Shown: positions 18,564-27,939, counted from the first letter of the stretch. The stretch: DNA of 64,000 bases from Colwellia piezophila ATCC BAA-637 (GCF_000378625.1 NZ_KB905162.1:248001-312000), one strand, 5' to 3'. A program made the numbers and translations. The notes: generated by a model not told the origin, from the letters alone.

Positions 18564-18579
18564 TGGCTTAAAATGTGCA
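18564..18579 (+). promoter_or_regulatory. sigma-54 promoter candidate for flgOP
   Basis: TGGCTTAAAATGTGCA keeps the GG and GC pairs with sigma-54 spacing, 76 bp before the flgO start. Weaker than the flgF and fliE sites. Confidence 0.6.
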
Positions 18580-18654
18580 TTGTTATCAACATAAAAGTTA
18601 ATGCTGAAGTACTAGTTGCCATAACAATAGTGCTTAGTTTTGAAGGGGAATAAC

Positions 18655-19299
18655 ATGAGAAAATGGCTTTTACCATTAGTTTTACCGGCTTTACTGTCCT
18701 GTGAAGTAACAAATAATGATGGCTTTTATCAAGCTACTCACATTGAAAAGGGTGAAATTGACAGCTATGAATTACCTCGTCACGCGATAAATGATGTGGT
18801 TAAAGGCTTGGCTTATCAAATGCTAACCAATAGTAGCTTTGTTAATGCAAAAACCCCTGTGGCAGTCGCTTCTTTTGTTGATTTGAATAATCTGGAAAAA
18901 ACCAATTGGTTGGGTAATCAGCTAGCTGAAAGCTTTATTCATGAACTGCAAAGACACGGCTTAGTGGTGATAGATTATAAAACAACGGGTCACATCCGAG
19001 TGACAAAAGAGGGCGATTTTGTTTTCAGTAGAGACTGGCAAGAGCTTCCAGAACGTCAGATAATTGACTACATTGTTTCTGGAACAATGGTTGAGCAAGA
19101 GAATGGCATTTTAGTTAACGCCCGGATGATCGGTATTCAATCTAAAGTGGTGGTAGCAACAGCACAATCATTTATTCCTCGGTGGGTCTTAGGGGATGTA
19201 ATGAGTCATAGTGAAAATGTGAAAATGAGAGACGGTATGATTATTCGAGATAATGCCATGTTATATAATGATGATCGCGCAGTGGTTATACAAAATTAA
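18655..19299 (+). CDS. flgO: FlgO family outer-membrane lipoprotein
   Basis: A 214-aa lipoprotein: signal peptide MRKWLLPLVLPALLSC with lipobox LLSC. The body (VAVASFVDLNNLEKTNWLGNQLAESF, then VDYIVSGT-like YIVSGTMVEQENG) matches FlgO, which associates with the flagellar outer-membrane ring in Vibrio. ATG 18655 is taken because AAGGGGAA lies 5 bases upstream; the frame extends to a TTG that overlaps this site. It precedes flgP by 40 bp. Confidence 0.88.
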   Translation: MRKWLLPLVLPALLSCEVTNNDGFYQATHIEKGEIDSYELPRHAINDVVKGLAYQMLTNSSFVNAKTPVAVASFVDLNNLEKTNWLGNQLAESFIHELQRHGLVVIDYKTTGHIRVTKEGDFVFSRDWQELPERQIIDYIVSGTMVEQENGILVNARMIGIQSKVVVATAQSFIPRWVLGDVMSHSENVKMRDGMIIRDNAMLYNDDRAVVIQN

Positions 19300-19339
19300 T
19301 GTTAACCTTTTTATTCGACACCTTACCAAAGGGGTATCT

Positions 19340-19807
19340 ATGAGTAATTCATTGACTCGAGTCATTCTAATATCGACAGCATTGTTTTTTACCAGTGCCT
19401 GCTCCCTTATTTACGATAAACATGTGCAATGGCAAACGGTGAAGCCAGAAACTTTCCCGGTACTATATGCAACTGGTTTTGCGCCTATTAGTTTGCAAAA
19501 ATCAGCCCATGAAACGCAGCGGATGCTAATGGCCATTAAAGCGTCCAAAATTGCCGCTTATGCTGAACTTGCCGAGCAAGTTTATGGCCAACAAGTGACT
19601 GGCAAGGTGACCATGGCAGATTTGCTTATTGAAGATCAACAACTAAGTGCTTCAATTCAAGGTGTGATCCGTGGTGCTAAAGTGATAAAGAGTTACCCTG
19701 TTGGTGATGTTTATACCACGGAATTACAGCTTAACTTTGAAGATGTTTATCATATTTACCAAGCAAACCAGAACCGAAAAGAAATTAAAAGCGTGACACA
19801 CTTTTAA
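19340..19807 (+). CDS. flgP: FlgP flagellar outer-membrane lipoprotein (LPP20 family)
   Basis: A 155-aa lipoprotein with lipobox TSAC near residue 21. ATYFAPI-like ATGFAPISLQ and the MAIKASKIAAYAELAEQVYGQQV helix are typical of FlgP, which forms the outer-membrane-associated disk of sheathed or polar flagella. ATG 19340 is chosen over upstream starts because AAAGGGG sits just before it and the lipobox spacing then fits. A terminator follows at 19865. Confidence 0.9.
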   Translation: MSNSLTRVILISTALFFTSACSLIYDKHVQWQTVKPETFPVLYATGFAPISLQKSAHETQRMLMAIKASKIAAYAELAEQVYGQQVTGKVTMADLLIEDQQLSASIQGVIRGAKVIKSYPVGDVYTTELQLNFEDVYHIYQANQNRKEIKSVTHF

Positions 19808-19864
19808 AAAAGTAGTGGTATAACATGAGTTATACCAATTGAAATAATTGCAATAGTAGTCATT

Positions 19865-19899
19865 AAAAAGGCGTTAATCTTAAAGATTAACGCCTTTTT
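19865..19899. terminator. bidirectional terminator between flgP and flgN
   Basis: AAAAAGGCGTTAATCT pairs with AGATTAACGCCTTTTT around a 3-nt loop; A-run and U-run let it serve both converging operons. Confidence 0.93.
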
Positions 19900-19930
19900 A
19901 ATTTGTGTAAGGGGCTTATGTGGCAGTTTC

Positions 19931-20377
19931 CTAGGCCTTTAGGCCTAAACTTGAGAGTCCTGCGCTTTTCTTGCCTTTGCTATTATAAGTAATGGCATTT
20001 TTATTATGCTGCTCTAATAGACTGGTTTTCATACGCTCTACTGCTAACTGAGACTGCTGAATTATTTGACCATTCACTAGATTTTTCTGTTGGCAGTTAC
20101 TGAGTAAAAGCGTGATTTCTTTAAGCTGAACCGTTAACTTTCCTGCCGCCTTATCTTGAGCAAAAGCTTGGTTTTGACTGATTTCTTGGTCAAGCTGTTG
20201 AATCGCTAATAATAAGGTGTTTTTCTCTTGGCTTATATCAAGCAAGGCCTGAGGATTGTGTTGCTGTAATATTTGCTTTTCATTAGCAATGATTTGGGCA
20301 AGGGACGTTAACTGTTGATGTTGCTTTGCTAACAATTCTGTAGAGGTTAATCCCTGAGAAGTTGAGCCTGATAACAT
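19931..20377 (-). CDS. flgN: FlgN flagellar chaperone
   Basis: A 148-aa, almost wholly helical and glutamine-rich protein. Length, the N-terminal LLAKQHQQLTSLAQIIANEKQ helix and position directly behind flgM identify FlgN, the export chaperone for hook-associated proteins FlgK and FlgL. The C-terminal 20 residues end SSLGLKA. Read-through from the flgM sigma-28 promoter is likely; the gap to flgM is 48 bp. Confidence 0.88.
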   Translation of the reverse strand: MLSGSTSQGLTSTELLAKQHQQLTSLAQIIANEKQILQQHNPQALLDISQEKNTLLLAIQQLDQEISQNQAFAQDKAAGKLTVQLKEITLLLSNCQQKNLVNGQIIQQSQLAVERMKTSLLEQHNKNAITYNSKGKKSAGLSSLGLKA

Positions 20378-20425
20378 AAGGTTTGCCTTTGATTTTACTA
20401 TAATTGATGTACTTACAGTTTATCG

Positions 20426-20734
20426 CTAAACAAGCTTAAATTCAAAGTTAGCAATATTAGCCGCTAATTTTTCTGGGTTAATCTTATAATCACCAGCGCT
20501 AATCGCTTTTTTTAATTCATCAATCTTCTTTTGATTAACTACAGGAGCATCCATCGCTTTTTTTTGTAGTTCATTGAGTTCTTTTGCTTGTGGGGTAATG
20601 GACACTGAATCTTGCCCGGTATTTTTTACTTGGCTATTAGTCGACGCTGTTTGAGCCGATTGCTGCTGTACTTGCTTTTGCTGAAGTTGCTGAACTTGAT
20701 TGTTATTATTCAAGTTATTGATATTTATGGCCAT
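20426..20734 (-). CDS. flgM: FlgM anti-sigma-28 factor
   Basis: A 102-aa protein with a low-complexity Asn/Gln N-terminus (residues 5-36) and a conserved C-terminal half: DSVSITPQAKEL, then KKIDELKKAISAGDYKINPEKLAANIANFE, the sigma-28-binding helices. It inhibits FliA until secreted through the finished hook. ATG 20734 has AAAGGATG 8 bases upstream and is preferred over an in-frame codon 18 bases earlier. A perfect sigma-28 promoter lies at 20787-20813. Confidence 0.95.
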   Translation of the reverse strand: MAININNLNNNNQVQQLQQKQVQQQSAQTASTNSQVKNTGQDSVSITPQAKELNELQKKAMDAPVVNQKKIDELKKAISAGDYKINPEKLAANIANFEFKLV

Positions 20735-20786
20735 AATTTCATCCTTTAGCAATGAAATGATATTTTAAAATGAGTATATTAACTTG

Positions 20787-20813
20787 TTATCGGCCATTAT
20801 CTAAATAACTTTA
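20787..20813 (-). promoter_or_regulatory. sigma-28 (FliA) promoter of flgMN
   Basis: On the minus strand: TAAAGTTA-N11-GCCGATAA. The -10 box is identical to the enterobacterial and Vibrio consensus and the spacer is exactly 11. It lies between flgA and flgM, giving FlgM a late-class feedback promoter. Confidence 0.92.
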
Positions 20814-20898
20814 ACAAAAAAATGCTTTAAAACATAAATAATATTGCAGTTAGGTTAACCGTAAAATTATTAGTTAACCTTAATTGTTTATATTTTGA

Positions 20899-21591
20899 TT
20901 ATAGATGAATAATTACTTGGTTAATAGCTTTGACTCGAGGGGTAATTATTTTATTAGAGCGGGAGTTTTTTACTCTGATTTGCTCATTGATGTTACCAGA
21001 ACTTAAAGCAATACCTCGGGTTTTGATGCTGAAGTTTTTTGATGATGCAATAATAGTCACTATATCTCCCTTACATATTAAGCATATTAGGTTTTTACGG
21101 ATGGTTTTACCTTGGCCAATTCGTCTTTTTGCTTTCGCGCCAAAAACAAATTTTGTATCGGTTAGTTTATCGCCACGAATATGGTTAATGGGGATATATG
21201 CTAGCTCAATATTACTTTCATCAAGCCTATCTCCTTGACTAATTGTCCTTTTTGCGATTAAAACCGCTTTAGTTATTTCAATTTTGGCCGATAAATATAT
21301 TTTCCAGGGTACTGAGTCGCTACAACTAATTTTTACATTTATAGTGCGCGCGTTATTTTTTTTTGGTGTTTTTGCTATTAAGGGCGTATTACAGGGTTTA
21401 ATAACAATTCTAGGGTCTAATCGGGCTACAGAAATACGAATTTTTTCGTCGCCAGTAGAAGGGAACTGTCGGGTTAAGTAATCTTTTGCAAAGTGTTCAA
21501 TAAAAGCACTGTCTAGCTCTGATGCAAGTACAGTTTGCTGCTTAATAAACAACAAGAATATAAAAAATAATAAAAGTTTGGTATAGCGCAT
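20899..21591 (-). CDS. flgA: FlgA P-ring assembly chaperone
   Basis: A 230-aa periplasmic protein with signal peptide (LLLFFIFLLFIKQQTVLAS). The C-terminal SAF domain is visible in AKRTISQGDRLDESNIEL, GAKAKRRIGQGKTIRKNLI and GDIVTIIASSKNFSIKTRGIAL. FlgA chaperones FlgI during P-ring assembly. It is the first gene of the minus-strand flgA-flgM-flgN group and is divergent from cheV. The ribosome site is weak. Confidence 0.93.
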   Translation of the reverse strand: MRYTKLLLFFIFLLFIKQQTVLASELDSAFIEHFAKDYLTRQFPSTGDEKIRISVARLDPRIVIKPCNTPLIAKTPKKNNARTINVKISCSDSVPWKIYLSAKIEITKAVLIAKRTISQGDRLDESNIELAYIPINHIRGDKLTDTKFVFGAKAKRRIGQGKTIRKNLICLICKGDIVTIIASSKNFSIKTRGIALSSGNINEQIRVKNSRSNKIITPRVKAINQVIIHL

Positions 21592-21794
21592 ATATTTTGA
21601 TATCTATCTTTAAGTTAATTCAAATAGTCGTCTATGCTTAATCTAAGTTAGCAGTTAAAATAAGGTAAATCATGCGTCAACTATCAGACGCTTAGTGTGG
21701 TGATCATCCCTATACTTTAAAACAATTCAAGAATTGTGCCTCATGTGTTATTTATTTGAACATTATCAAAGGTACGGTATTACAAGAGGTTTAT

Positions 21795-22724
21795 ATGGCA
21801 GGCATACTAGATTCAGTAAATCAGCGCACACAACTTGTTGGTGAGAACAGGTTAGAGCTGTTACTTTTTAAACTGATTGGCCGACAACGATTTGGTATTA
21901 ATGTTTTTAAAGTGCGTGAGGTAATGCCATGTCCTAGATTAACCATATTACCCAAACAAGACTCCTACATAAAAGGTGTGGCTCATATCCGAGGTCAAAC
22001 AATCTCTGTTATTGATTTGAGTAAAGCAACGGGTGGCCGACCAATAGAACAAACGGCGGAAAGCTTTATTATTATTGCCGAATATAATCGTACTGTTCAA
22101 GGTTTCCTTGTTGCGGGTGTTGAAAGGATAGTAACTTTAAGTTGGACCGATGTTATGCCGCCACCAGAAGGAACAGGCAAGTCAAGTTACTTAACCGCAG
22201 TCACTGAAATTGATGGCGATATGGTTTCTATTTTAGATGTTGAAAAAATCCTAAATGAAATTAGTCCTGTTTCAACCGATCTCAGTGAAGATGTTATTGA
22301 TCCTAGCGTTGGCATAAGTCTAGGTGATAAATTGGTGATGATTGCAGACGACTCAACTGTGGCACGAAATCAAGTGAAAAGAGCATTAGAGCCTTTGGGT
22401 ATCAATATGATTTTAGCTAAAAATGGTCGTGATGCTCTTGATCAATTGAAAGCAATAGATGCTACCTGCGAGCATAGTATCACGGAAAAAGTTGCTTTAA
22501 TGATCTCTGATATTGAAATGCCAGAAATGGATGGTTATACCTTAACCGCAGAAGTTAAAGGCAATGAAAGAATGGCCAAAATGCCCATTATTTTGCATAC
22601 ATCATTAAGCGGAGTGTTTAATAATGCTATGGTAGAAAAAGTGGGTGCTGAAGATTTCATTCCTAAATTTCATCCTGACGAATTAGCAACAGCGGTCAAA
22701 AAGTGGTTAAAATTAGACAATTAG
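21795..22724 (+). CDS. cheV: CheV chemotaxis coupling protein
   Basis: A 309-aa fusion of an N-terminal CheW-like domain (residues about 18-165; ELLLFKLIGRQRFGINVFKVREV, HIRGQTISVIDL) and a C-terminal response-receiver domain (about 185-307) with acidic pocket MIADDS, phospho-acceptor Asp in SDIEMPEMDGY and Lys in FIPKFHP. It couples receptors to CheA. ATG 21795 follows AAGAGG; an upstream in-frame ATG at 21756 lacks this. It precedes cheR, as in Vibrio and Pseudoalteromonas flg clusters. Confidence 0.95.
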   Translation: MAGILDSVNQRTQLVGENRLELLLFKLIGRQRFGINVFKVREVMPCPRLTILPKQDSYIKGVAHIRGQTISVIDLSKATGGRPIEQTAESFIIIAEYNRTVQGFLVAGVERIVTLSWTDVMPPPEGTGKSSYLTAVTEIDGDMVSILDVEKILNEISPVSTDLSEDVIDPSVGISLGDKLVMIADDSTVARNQVKRALEPLGINMILAKNGRDALDQLKAIDATCEHSITEKVALMISDIEMPEMDGYTLTAEVKGNERMAKMPIILHTSLSGVFNNAMVEKVGAEDFIPKFHPDELATAVKKWLKLDN

Positions 22725-22819
22725 CTTTTCGCCCAACGAAACAGTCGTTATCGTGAGACAGTGGCTGCCTTTATTTTATTGGCGGCCAAATCAATACTTA
22801 AAATAAACAGGACGGTAAT

Positions 22820-23659
22820 GTGTCAGCAAGACATCTAGATGAGAAAAGCTATAATCAATTTAGAATATTTTTAGAGCAACAATGCGGCATTGTGCTTGGA
22901 GAAAGTAAGCAGTATTTAGTTAAAAGTCGTCTCGCGCCATTAATGGCCAAATTTGATCTTGATTCATTGAGTGAACTCGTTACCCGTACACTCGCTCCCG
23001 TTGAGCGGCAATTACGTGCCGCAGTCATTGATGCAATGACTACTAATGAAACCTTATGGTTTCGTGATGATTACCCCTATAAATTACTGCAAAATAAGTT
23101 ATTACCAGAATTTAAAGCTCAAAAAACCCCGATAAAAATATGGTCAGCGGCTAGTTCTTCGGGGCAAGAGCCTTATTCTATTGCCATGTCAGTACTTGAA
23201 TATCAACAGAAGAACCCAGGGTCATTTCCACGTGGTGTTCAAGTTATTGGTACTGATATTTCAACCACGATGTTAGAGCATTGTAAATACGGTCATTATG
23301 ACAGCCTAGCCCTTGCGCGTGGATTATCTGCCGAACGTAAACAACGATTTTTTGAAACGGGGGATAACGGTATGTTAAAGATAAAAGATCAGGTCAAAAA
23401 AATGGTCAGTTTCCGGCCGCTAAATTTACTGAACAGTTATAGTTTGATGGGTAAGTTCGACATTGTTTTCTGTCGTAATGTTTTAATTTACTTCTCTCCT
23501 GAAATAAAGGCCAAAATTATTAGTCAAATTCATGGCGTATTGAACAAGCAAGGCTATTTATTCCTAGGCGCCTCTGAATCATTGTCGGGTATAAATCAAG
23601 ATTTCTCTATGTTGCGTTGCAATCCTGGTATTGTTTATCAGAAAAAACAACCAAATTAA
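22820..23659 (+). CDS. cheR: CheR chemotaxis protein methyltransferase
   Basis: A 279-aa SAM-dependent methyltransferase that methylates receptor glutamates. The N-terminal helical domain holds CGIVLGESKQYLVKSRL; the SAM site is KIWSAASSSGQEPYSIAM, and VFCRNVLIYFS plus LGASESLSG are family signatures. Start is GTG 22820 with AGGACGG upstream. No C-terminal pentapeptide tether or TPR region is present. It lies 95 bp behind cheV and ahead of flgB. Confidence 0.95.
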   Translation: MSARHLDEKSYNQFRIFLEQQCGIVLGESKQYLVKSRLAPLMAKFDLDSLSELVTRTLAPVERQLRAAVIDAMTTNETLWFRDDYPYKLLQNKLLPEFKAQKTPIKIWSAASSSGQEPYSIAMSVLEYQQKNPGSFPRGVQVIGTDISTTMLEHCKYGHYDSLALARGLSAERKQRFFETGDNGMLKIKDQVKKMVSFRPLNLLNSYSLMGKFDIVFCRNVLIYFSPEIKAKIISQIHGVLNKQGYLFLGASESLSGINQDFSMLRCNPGIVYQKKQPN

Positions 23660-23743
23660 TAGCCAATAACAGCTATTGCTACTGGCTGTTATTAACCTTT
23701 ATTGTTTTATCCCTCCCTTCATTCTTACCTCCGTTAAATCAAC

Positions 23744-23759
23744 TGGCACAAATATTGAA
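23744..23759 (+). promoter_or_regulatory. possible sigma-54 promoter of flgBCDE
   Basis: TGGCACAAATATTGAA has a perfect -24 half and correct spacing, but the -12 GC is GA. It is 38 bp before flgB. Position fits a class II flagellar operon; the mismatch lowers confidence. Confidence 0.45.
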
Positions 23760-23796
23760 TATCATTTAGTCATAACGTAACAATCGTGAGGCTATT

Positions 23797-24195
23797 ATGG
23801 CTATCGGATTTGATCAAGGTTTTCAACTTCACACACAGGGCATGCTTCTTCGCTCTAAACGTGCAGAAGTCATTGCCAGCAATATTGCCAATGCAGATAC
23901 TCCAGGCTACAAAGCCAGAGGAATGGATTTCAAACAAGCACTAGCGCAAGCGGCAACCAAACAGCATATGGGCATGTCTCGCACTCATGAGAAACACTTT
24001 GATATTCGCACCGAATTAAATAATTCAGTCGATTATCGTGTGCCTAATCAACCTGATACCGGAGACGGCAATACCGTAGATGTACAAGTGGAACGAAACT
24101 TGTATCTAAAAAACTCATTAGAGTATCAAGCAAGTGTTCAATTTCTAAATGGCAAAATTAAAGCGATGAAGAAAGTGATCAGCGGAGGTCAATAA
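23797..24195 (+). CDS. flgB: FlgB proximal rod protein
   Basis: A 132-aa rod protein. N-terminal RSKRAEVIASNIANADTPGYKARGMDF is the FlgBCFG-type signature and the C-terminal helix LEYQASVQFLNGKIKAMKKVISGG completes the coiled coil. It is the first gene of flgBCDE, two bases before flgC. No cleaved signal; exported by the flagellar type III apparatus. Confidence 0.97.
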   Translation: MAIGFDQGFQLHTQGMLLRSKRAEVIASNIANADTPGYKARGMDFKQALAQAATKQHMGMSRTHEKHFDIRTELNNSVDYRVPNQPDTGDGNTVDVQVERNLYLKNSLEYQASVQFLNGKIKAMKKVISGGQ

Positions 24196-24197
24196 TT

Positions 24198-24629
24198 ATG
24201 AGTCTTTTTAACGTATTTGATATCACTGGTAGTGGCATGAGCGCGCAGTCTGTGCGCTTAAATACTACCGCAAGTAATATCGCCAATGCAGATAGTGTCA
24301 GTAGCAGCGCCGATAAAACCTACCGGGCAAGGCACCCAGTTTTTGCCGCAGCCATGCAAGAAGCTGCCGCAGGTCAAGGCGCTATGGACGGTAGTGGTGT
24401 TGGCGTTAAAGTATTAGGCATTGTTGAAAGTGATAAGCCTTTGAATGTTGAGTATTCACCCAGTCATCCTATGGCAGACAAAGATGGTTTTATTTATAAG
24501 CCTAATGTCAATATCATCGAAGAAATGACGAATATGATCTCAGCTTCACGGTCGTATCAAACCAATGTCCAATTAGCTGAATCAGCCAAAAACATGCTGA
24601 ATAAAACATTGATGCTAGGGCAAAGGTAA
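24198..24629 (+). CDS. flgC: FlgC proximal rod protein
   Basis: A 143-aa rod protein with GSGMSAQSVRLNTTASNIANADS at the N-terminus, the internal YKPNVNIIEEMTNMISASRSYQTNVQ and the closing helix MLNKTLMLGQR. It begins two bases after flgB stops and must be cotranslated or closely coupled. Confidence 0.97.
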   Translation: MSLFNVFDITGSGMSAQSVRLNTTASNIANADSVSSSADKTYRARHPVFAAAMQEAAAGQGAMDGSGVGVKVLGIVESDKPLNVEYSPSHPMADKDGFIYKPNVNIIEEMTNMISASRSYQTNVQLAESAKNMLNKTLMLGQR

Positions 24630-24680
24630 TGAGAATTTTGGATAGGTCACTTAATTTACTACATATAGTAGGAGTGGATA

Positions 24681-25373
24681 ATGGAAACAGTTAAGGGTAG
24701 TAGCCCGTTAGATGCGATCCGGTGGCAAAGAGAAGAATATAAAGAAGCAGACCAAAGTAAAGGTATGCTTACTCAAGCTGACTTTTTCGCCTTATTGACT
24801 AAAGAGTTATCGAATCAGGATCCAACCAAGCCGGTTGATAATAATGAAATGATTTCTCAAATGACTGCCTTTTCAACGACTGATGGCGTGAATCAATTAA
24901 ATAAATCATTTGATATTTTTGCCCGTTCTATGACATCTAGCCAAGCACTGCAAGCTTCATCACTTGTAGGTCGAAGTGTCTTAGTTGAAGACAATGTCTT
25001 TGGCATGGAAGAAGGTGAAGCGGTTAAAGGTAAGTTAGTTTCAGAGCAAGCAGCCAGTAACGTTAATATTTATGTTGAAAATATTGCCGGTGAAATTATT
25101 CAAACTGTGCCGGTAGGTAATGTTGCTGCCGGCGGAATTACCTTTACTTGGGATGGTCAAACAGCGAAAGGTGAACCGGCTCCCGAAGGTGCTTATCGTT
25201 TCCGTATTGTTGGCTTAGTTGACGGTCAAGCCTCTGAATTAGAGGCAATGACCTACCGCAAAGTTGACAGTGTTACTTTAGCAGGCGCTGGCGGCAATAT
25301 ATTGCTTAACCTTAACGGTGGTAGCTCCATGGCATTGGCCGATGTGGTTGAAATATCTAGTGGCGATACCTAA
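24681..25373 (+). CDS. flgD: FlgD hook-cap scaffolding protein
   Basis: A 230-aa protein. The conserved N-terminal export and capping segment reads DFFALLTKELSNQDPTKPVDNNEMISQMTAFSTTDGVNQL. The C-terminal half has the FlgD Ig/tudor-like pattern: GEIIQTVPVGNVAAGGITFTWDG, then PAPEGAYRFRI. It scaffolds hook polymerisation by FlgE, the next gene. AGGAG precedes the start. Confidence 0.95.
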   Translation: METVKGSSPLDAIRWQREEYKEADQSKGMLTQADFFALLTKELSNQDPTKPVDNNEMISQMTAFSTTDGVNQLNKSFDIFARSMTSSQALQASSLVGRSVLVEDNVFGMEEGEAVKGKLVSEQAASNVNIYVENIAGEIIQTVPVGNVAAGGITFTWDGQTAKGEPAPEGAYRFRIVGLVDGQASELEAMTYRKVDSVTLAGAGGNILLNLNGGSSMALADVVEISSGDT

Positions 25374-25485
25374 CGTTTTATCATAATCATTAAATAGAAA
25401 ATATAGGCTTTACCTGAAGAGCGAACATAAGCATTAAGCAGTACAGGTATTAAGCAAAGTAGCGAATTATTAAGAGGGTTAAATT

Positions 25486-26868
25486 ATGTCATTTAATATT
25501 GCATTAAGCGGGTTGAACGCGGCACAAAAAGATTTAGATGTTTCATCAAACAACATTGCCAATGTAAACACGGTTGGCTTTAAAGAATCTCGAGCTGAGT
25601 TTGTCGATGTTTATGCGGCATCTTTACTGGCTTCAGGTAAAACTAAAGTGGGTGATGGTGTTTTAACCGCAGATGTTGCTCAGCAGTTTTCTCAAGGTAG
25701 TATTCAATTTACCAATAACGCTCTTGATTTAGCGATTACGGGTAATGGTTTCTTTGCCACTGTGCCTGAATTAGGTTCATTGGAAACCTCTTATACCCGC
25801 GCAGGGCAATTTAAGCTCAATTCAGATAACTTTGTCGTTAACTCACAAGGGGGGCATTTATTGGGTTTCCCTGTTAACACTGACGGTTCATCGGCCTCGG
25901 TCAGTTTAAGTACCGCAGAGCCCATTCGTATACCAACGGCATCGGGTGCACCGACAAAAACAAGTTCAGTTGATATCCGCATGAATTTACCCGCAGGTGA
26001 CAGCTACATTGCTGGCGCACCAGGAAATTTTGACCCAGATGATCCACTAACCTTTAATAACTCAACTTCGGTGACCATTTTTGACTCACTGGGTGATAGT
26101 CATGTGATGACTTACTTTTTTGTTAAAGATGACCCTATAGCAAATCCAAATCAGTGGATGATGTTTGCAGCAGTGGATGGTAAAGTCATTGACTTAGAAG
26201 ATCCTCTCGGTACCGCAGTAGCTGATGGGCGAGTTGGTGGTGGCGTTTCAGGACCTCTACAACCTACTGGTGGTGTGGTCGGGGCAAGATTAGAATTTAA
26301 TGCTTCTGGTGATTTTATTGCACAGTTTCCTCCTTTACCCAGTGGCGGTATAGTTACTGTGCCATTTACTAATCATTTACCCAATGGTGCTGATAGTACA
26401 CAAACGGTGCTAATTGATTTTAATTTAGACCCAACCGGACCAAACCCTAATGAGCCTACCCAGTTTGCTTCAAATTTTGAAGTTACCGCGTTAAACCAAG
26501 ATGGTTTAGCCGTAGGGCGGTTAACTGGTATTGATATCGGTGTTGATGGTCTAGTTCGTGCGACATACAGTAACGGCACTTCACAACCATTATCACGTAT
26601 AGCGATGGTGAATTTTGCCAATGAACAAGGCCTGACGCAAACAGGTAGTACTAATTGGAAAGAGAGTATTGTTTCAGGTGAGGCACTTGCCGGTGAAGCA
26701 GGTTCAGGTACTTTTGGTACGATTAACTCTTCAGCTTTAGAGCAATCAAATGTTAACTTAACTACTGAGTTAATTGATTTAATTTCAGCGCAGCGTAACT
26801 TCCAAGCAAACTCTAGAGCATTAGAGGTTGATAATCAGCTGAATCAAACCATCTTACAAATTAGATAA
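25486..26868 (+). CDS. flgE: FlgE hook protein
   Basis: A 460-aa hook subunit. N-terminal ALSGLNAAQKDLDVSSNNIANVNTVGFKESRAEF pairs with C-terminal ALEQSNVNLTTELIDLISAQRNFQANSRA; between them lie the variable D1/D2 domains, with the FLADLITGNGFF-type core seen as LDLAITGNGFF. It is the last gene of the flgBCDE block; a terminator at 26947 follows. Confidence 0.97.
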   Translation: MSFNIALSGLNAAQKDLDVSSNNIANVNTVGFKESRAEFVDVYAASLLASGKTKVGDGVLTADVAQQFSQGSIQFTNNALDLAITGNGFFATVPELGSLETSYTRAGQFKLNSDNFVVNSQGGHLLGFPVNTDGSSASVSLSTAEPIRIPTASGAPTKTSSVDIRMNLPAGDSYIAGAPGNFDPDDPLTFNNSTSVTIFDSLGDSHVMTYFFVKDDPIANPNQWMMFAAVDGKVIDLEDPLGTAVADGRVGGGVSGPLQPTGGVVGARLEFNASGDFIAQFPPLPSGGIVTVPFTNHLPNGADSTQTVLIDFNLDPTGPNPNEPTQFASNFEVTALNQDGLAVGRLTGIDIGVDGLVRATYSNGTSQPLSRIAMVNFANEQGLTQTGSTNWKESIVSGEALAGEAGSGTFGTINSSALEQSNVNLTTELIDLISAQRNFQANSRALEVDNQLNQTILQIR

Positions 26869-26946
26869 CCCGTAGGCGGGATTTTAATCGCGCTTTTTAA
26901 TTTTTTTGTTCATTAAGCTAGGCGTAAATAAATTCCCGCCTACAAT

Positions 26947-26985
26947 AAAGCCACAAATACGAAAAGTACTTGTGGCTTTTCTTTT
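26947..26985 (+). terminator. Rho-independent terminator after flgE
   Basis: AAAGCCACAA pairs with TTGTGGCTTT, loop 13 nt, followed by a T-rich tail. It separates flgBCDE from flgF, which has its own promoter. Confidence 0.85.
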
Positions 26986-27076
26986 GCTATATCTCACTAT
27001 AAAGCTTTTTTGTTTTTAGCTCGTACCTAAACCTAAACTCATACTCCACTCCATTTAATTAGTACTTTCTTATAGA

Positions 27077-27092
27077 TGGCACCCTCCTTGCA
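27077..27092 (+). promoter_or_regulatory. sigma-54 promoter of flgFGHIJ
   Basis: TGGCACCCTCCTTGCA matches the sigma-54 consensus (TGGCAC-N5-TTGCA) at every position. It lies 38 bp before the flgF start at 27130. Confidence 0.93.
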
Positions 27093-27129
27093 TTTAAGTT
27101 ATATAACCTTTGTTTATTGGAATATCATT

Positions 27130-27873
27130 ATGGATAAGTTGCTTTATATCGCCATGAGCGGTGCTAAACAAAACATGCAAGCCTTATCAATAAATGCCAA
27201 CAACTTGGCAAATGCTAAAACCACCGGCTTTAAGGCTGATTTAGCACAAGCGCGTAGCATGCAAGTTTACGGCGAAGGCCATGCCTCACGTGTTTTTTCC
27301 ATGACAGAACGATCTAGCCAAAATTTTGACTCAGGCTCGGTGTTACACACGGGGCGTTCATTAGATATTGCCATTGAAGGCGCTGGTTTTTTTACTGTGC
27401 AAGCCGAAGATGGTCAAGAAGCCTACACCCGCGGAGGTCATTTTCGTTTAACTGAGACCGGAGCCTTAGAAACTAGCGATGGTGAATTGGTTATCGGTGA
27501 AGACGGTCCTATTACGCTACCGTTACCGGTAAATAATATTCAAATTTCACGTGACGGTACCATTATGGTACAGCCAGCAGGTGCGCCTAGTACGGTCCAA
27601 GAAGAAGTTGGCCGTCTCAAAATGGTCAATCCAGATACCCGGCTTATTGAAAAAGGCAATGATGGCTTATTTCGCGCTAAAAATGGTGGGCAATTAATTG
27701 CCGACATTAATGTCAATGTTCTTGGCGGCGCACTCGAGTCAAGCAATGTTAACCCCATTAGTGAGATGACCGATATGATTGCTTTACAGCGTCAATTTGA
27801 AATGCAATTAAAAATGATGAAAACCGCAGAAGAAATAGATGCCAGCGCTTCATCGTTATTACGTGCTTTCTAA
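27130..27873 (+). CDS. flgF: FlgF proximal rod protein
   Basis: A 247-aa rod protein: MDKLLYIAMSGAKQNMQALSINANNLANAKTTGFK at the start, LDIAIEGAGFFTVQ in the middle and SSNVNPISEMTDMIALQRQFEMQLKMMKTAEEIDASASSLLR at the end (motif quoted in parts across residues 205-247). ATG 27130 is used because an upstream in-frame ATG at 27076 overlaps the sigma-54 promoter, so it could not be transcribed from it. Confidence 0.96.
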   Translation: MDKLLYIAMSGAKQNMQALSINANNLANAKTTGFKADLAQARSMQVYGEGHASRVFSMTERSSQNFDSGSVLHTGRSLDIAIEGAGFFTVQAEDGQEAYTRGGHFRLTETGALETSDGELVIGEDGPITLPLPVNNIQISRDGTIMVQPAGAPSTVQEEVGRLKMVNPDTRLIEKGNDGLFRAKNGGQLIADINVNVLGGALESSNVNPISEMTDMIALQRQFEMQLKMMKTAEEIDASASSLLRAF

Positions 27874-27939
27874 GCACAGTCAAATTTAAGCAATAACTGA
27901 TTTTTTAATCAGTAGCTACTAGACAATTAGAGGTGATGT

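Noticed and set aside
19838-19856. Further copy of the inverted-end repeat after flgP
   Set aside because: Only ATACCAATTGAAATAATTG resembles the end sequence; no matching second end or interior.
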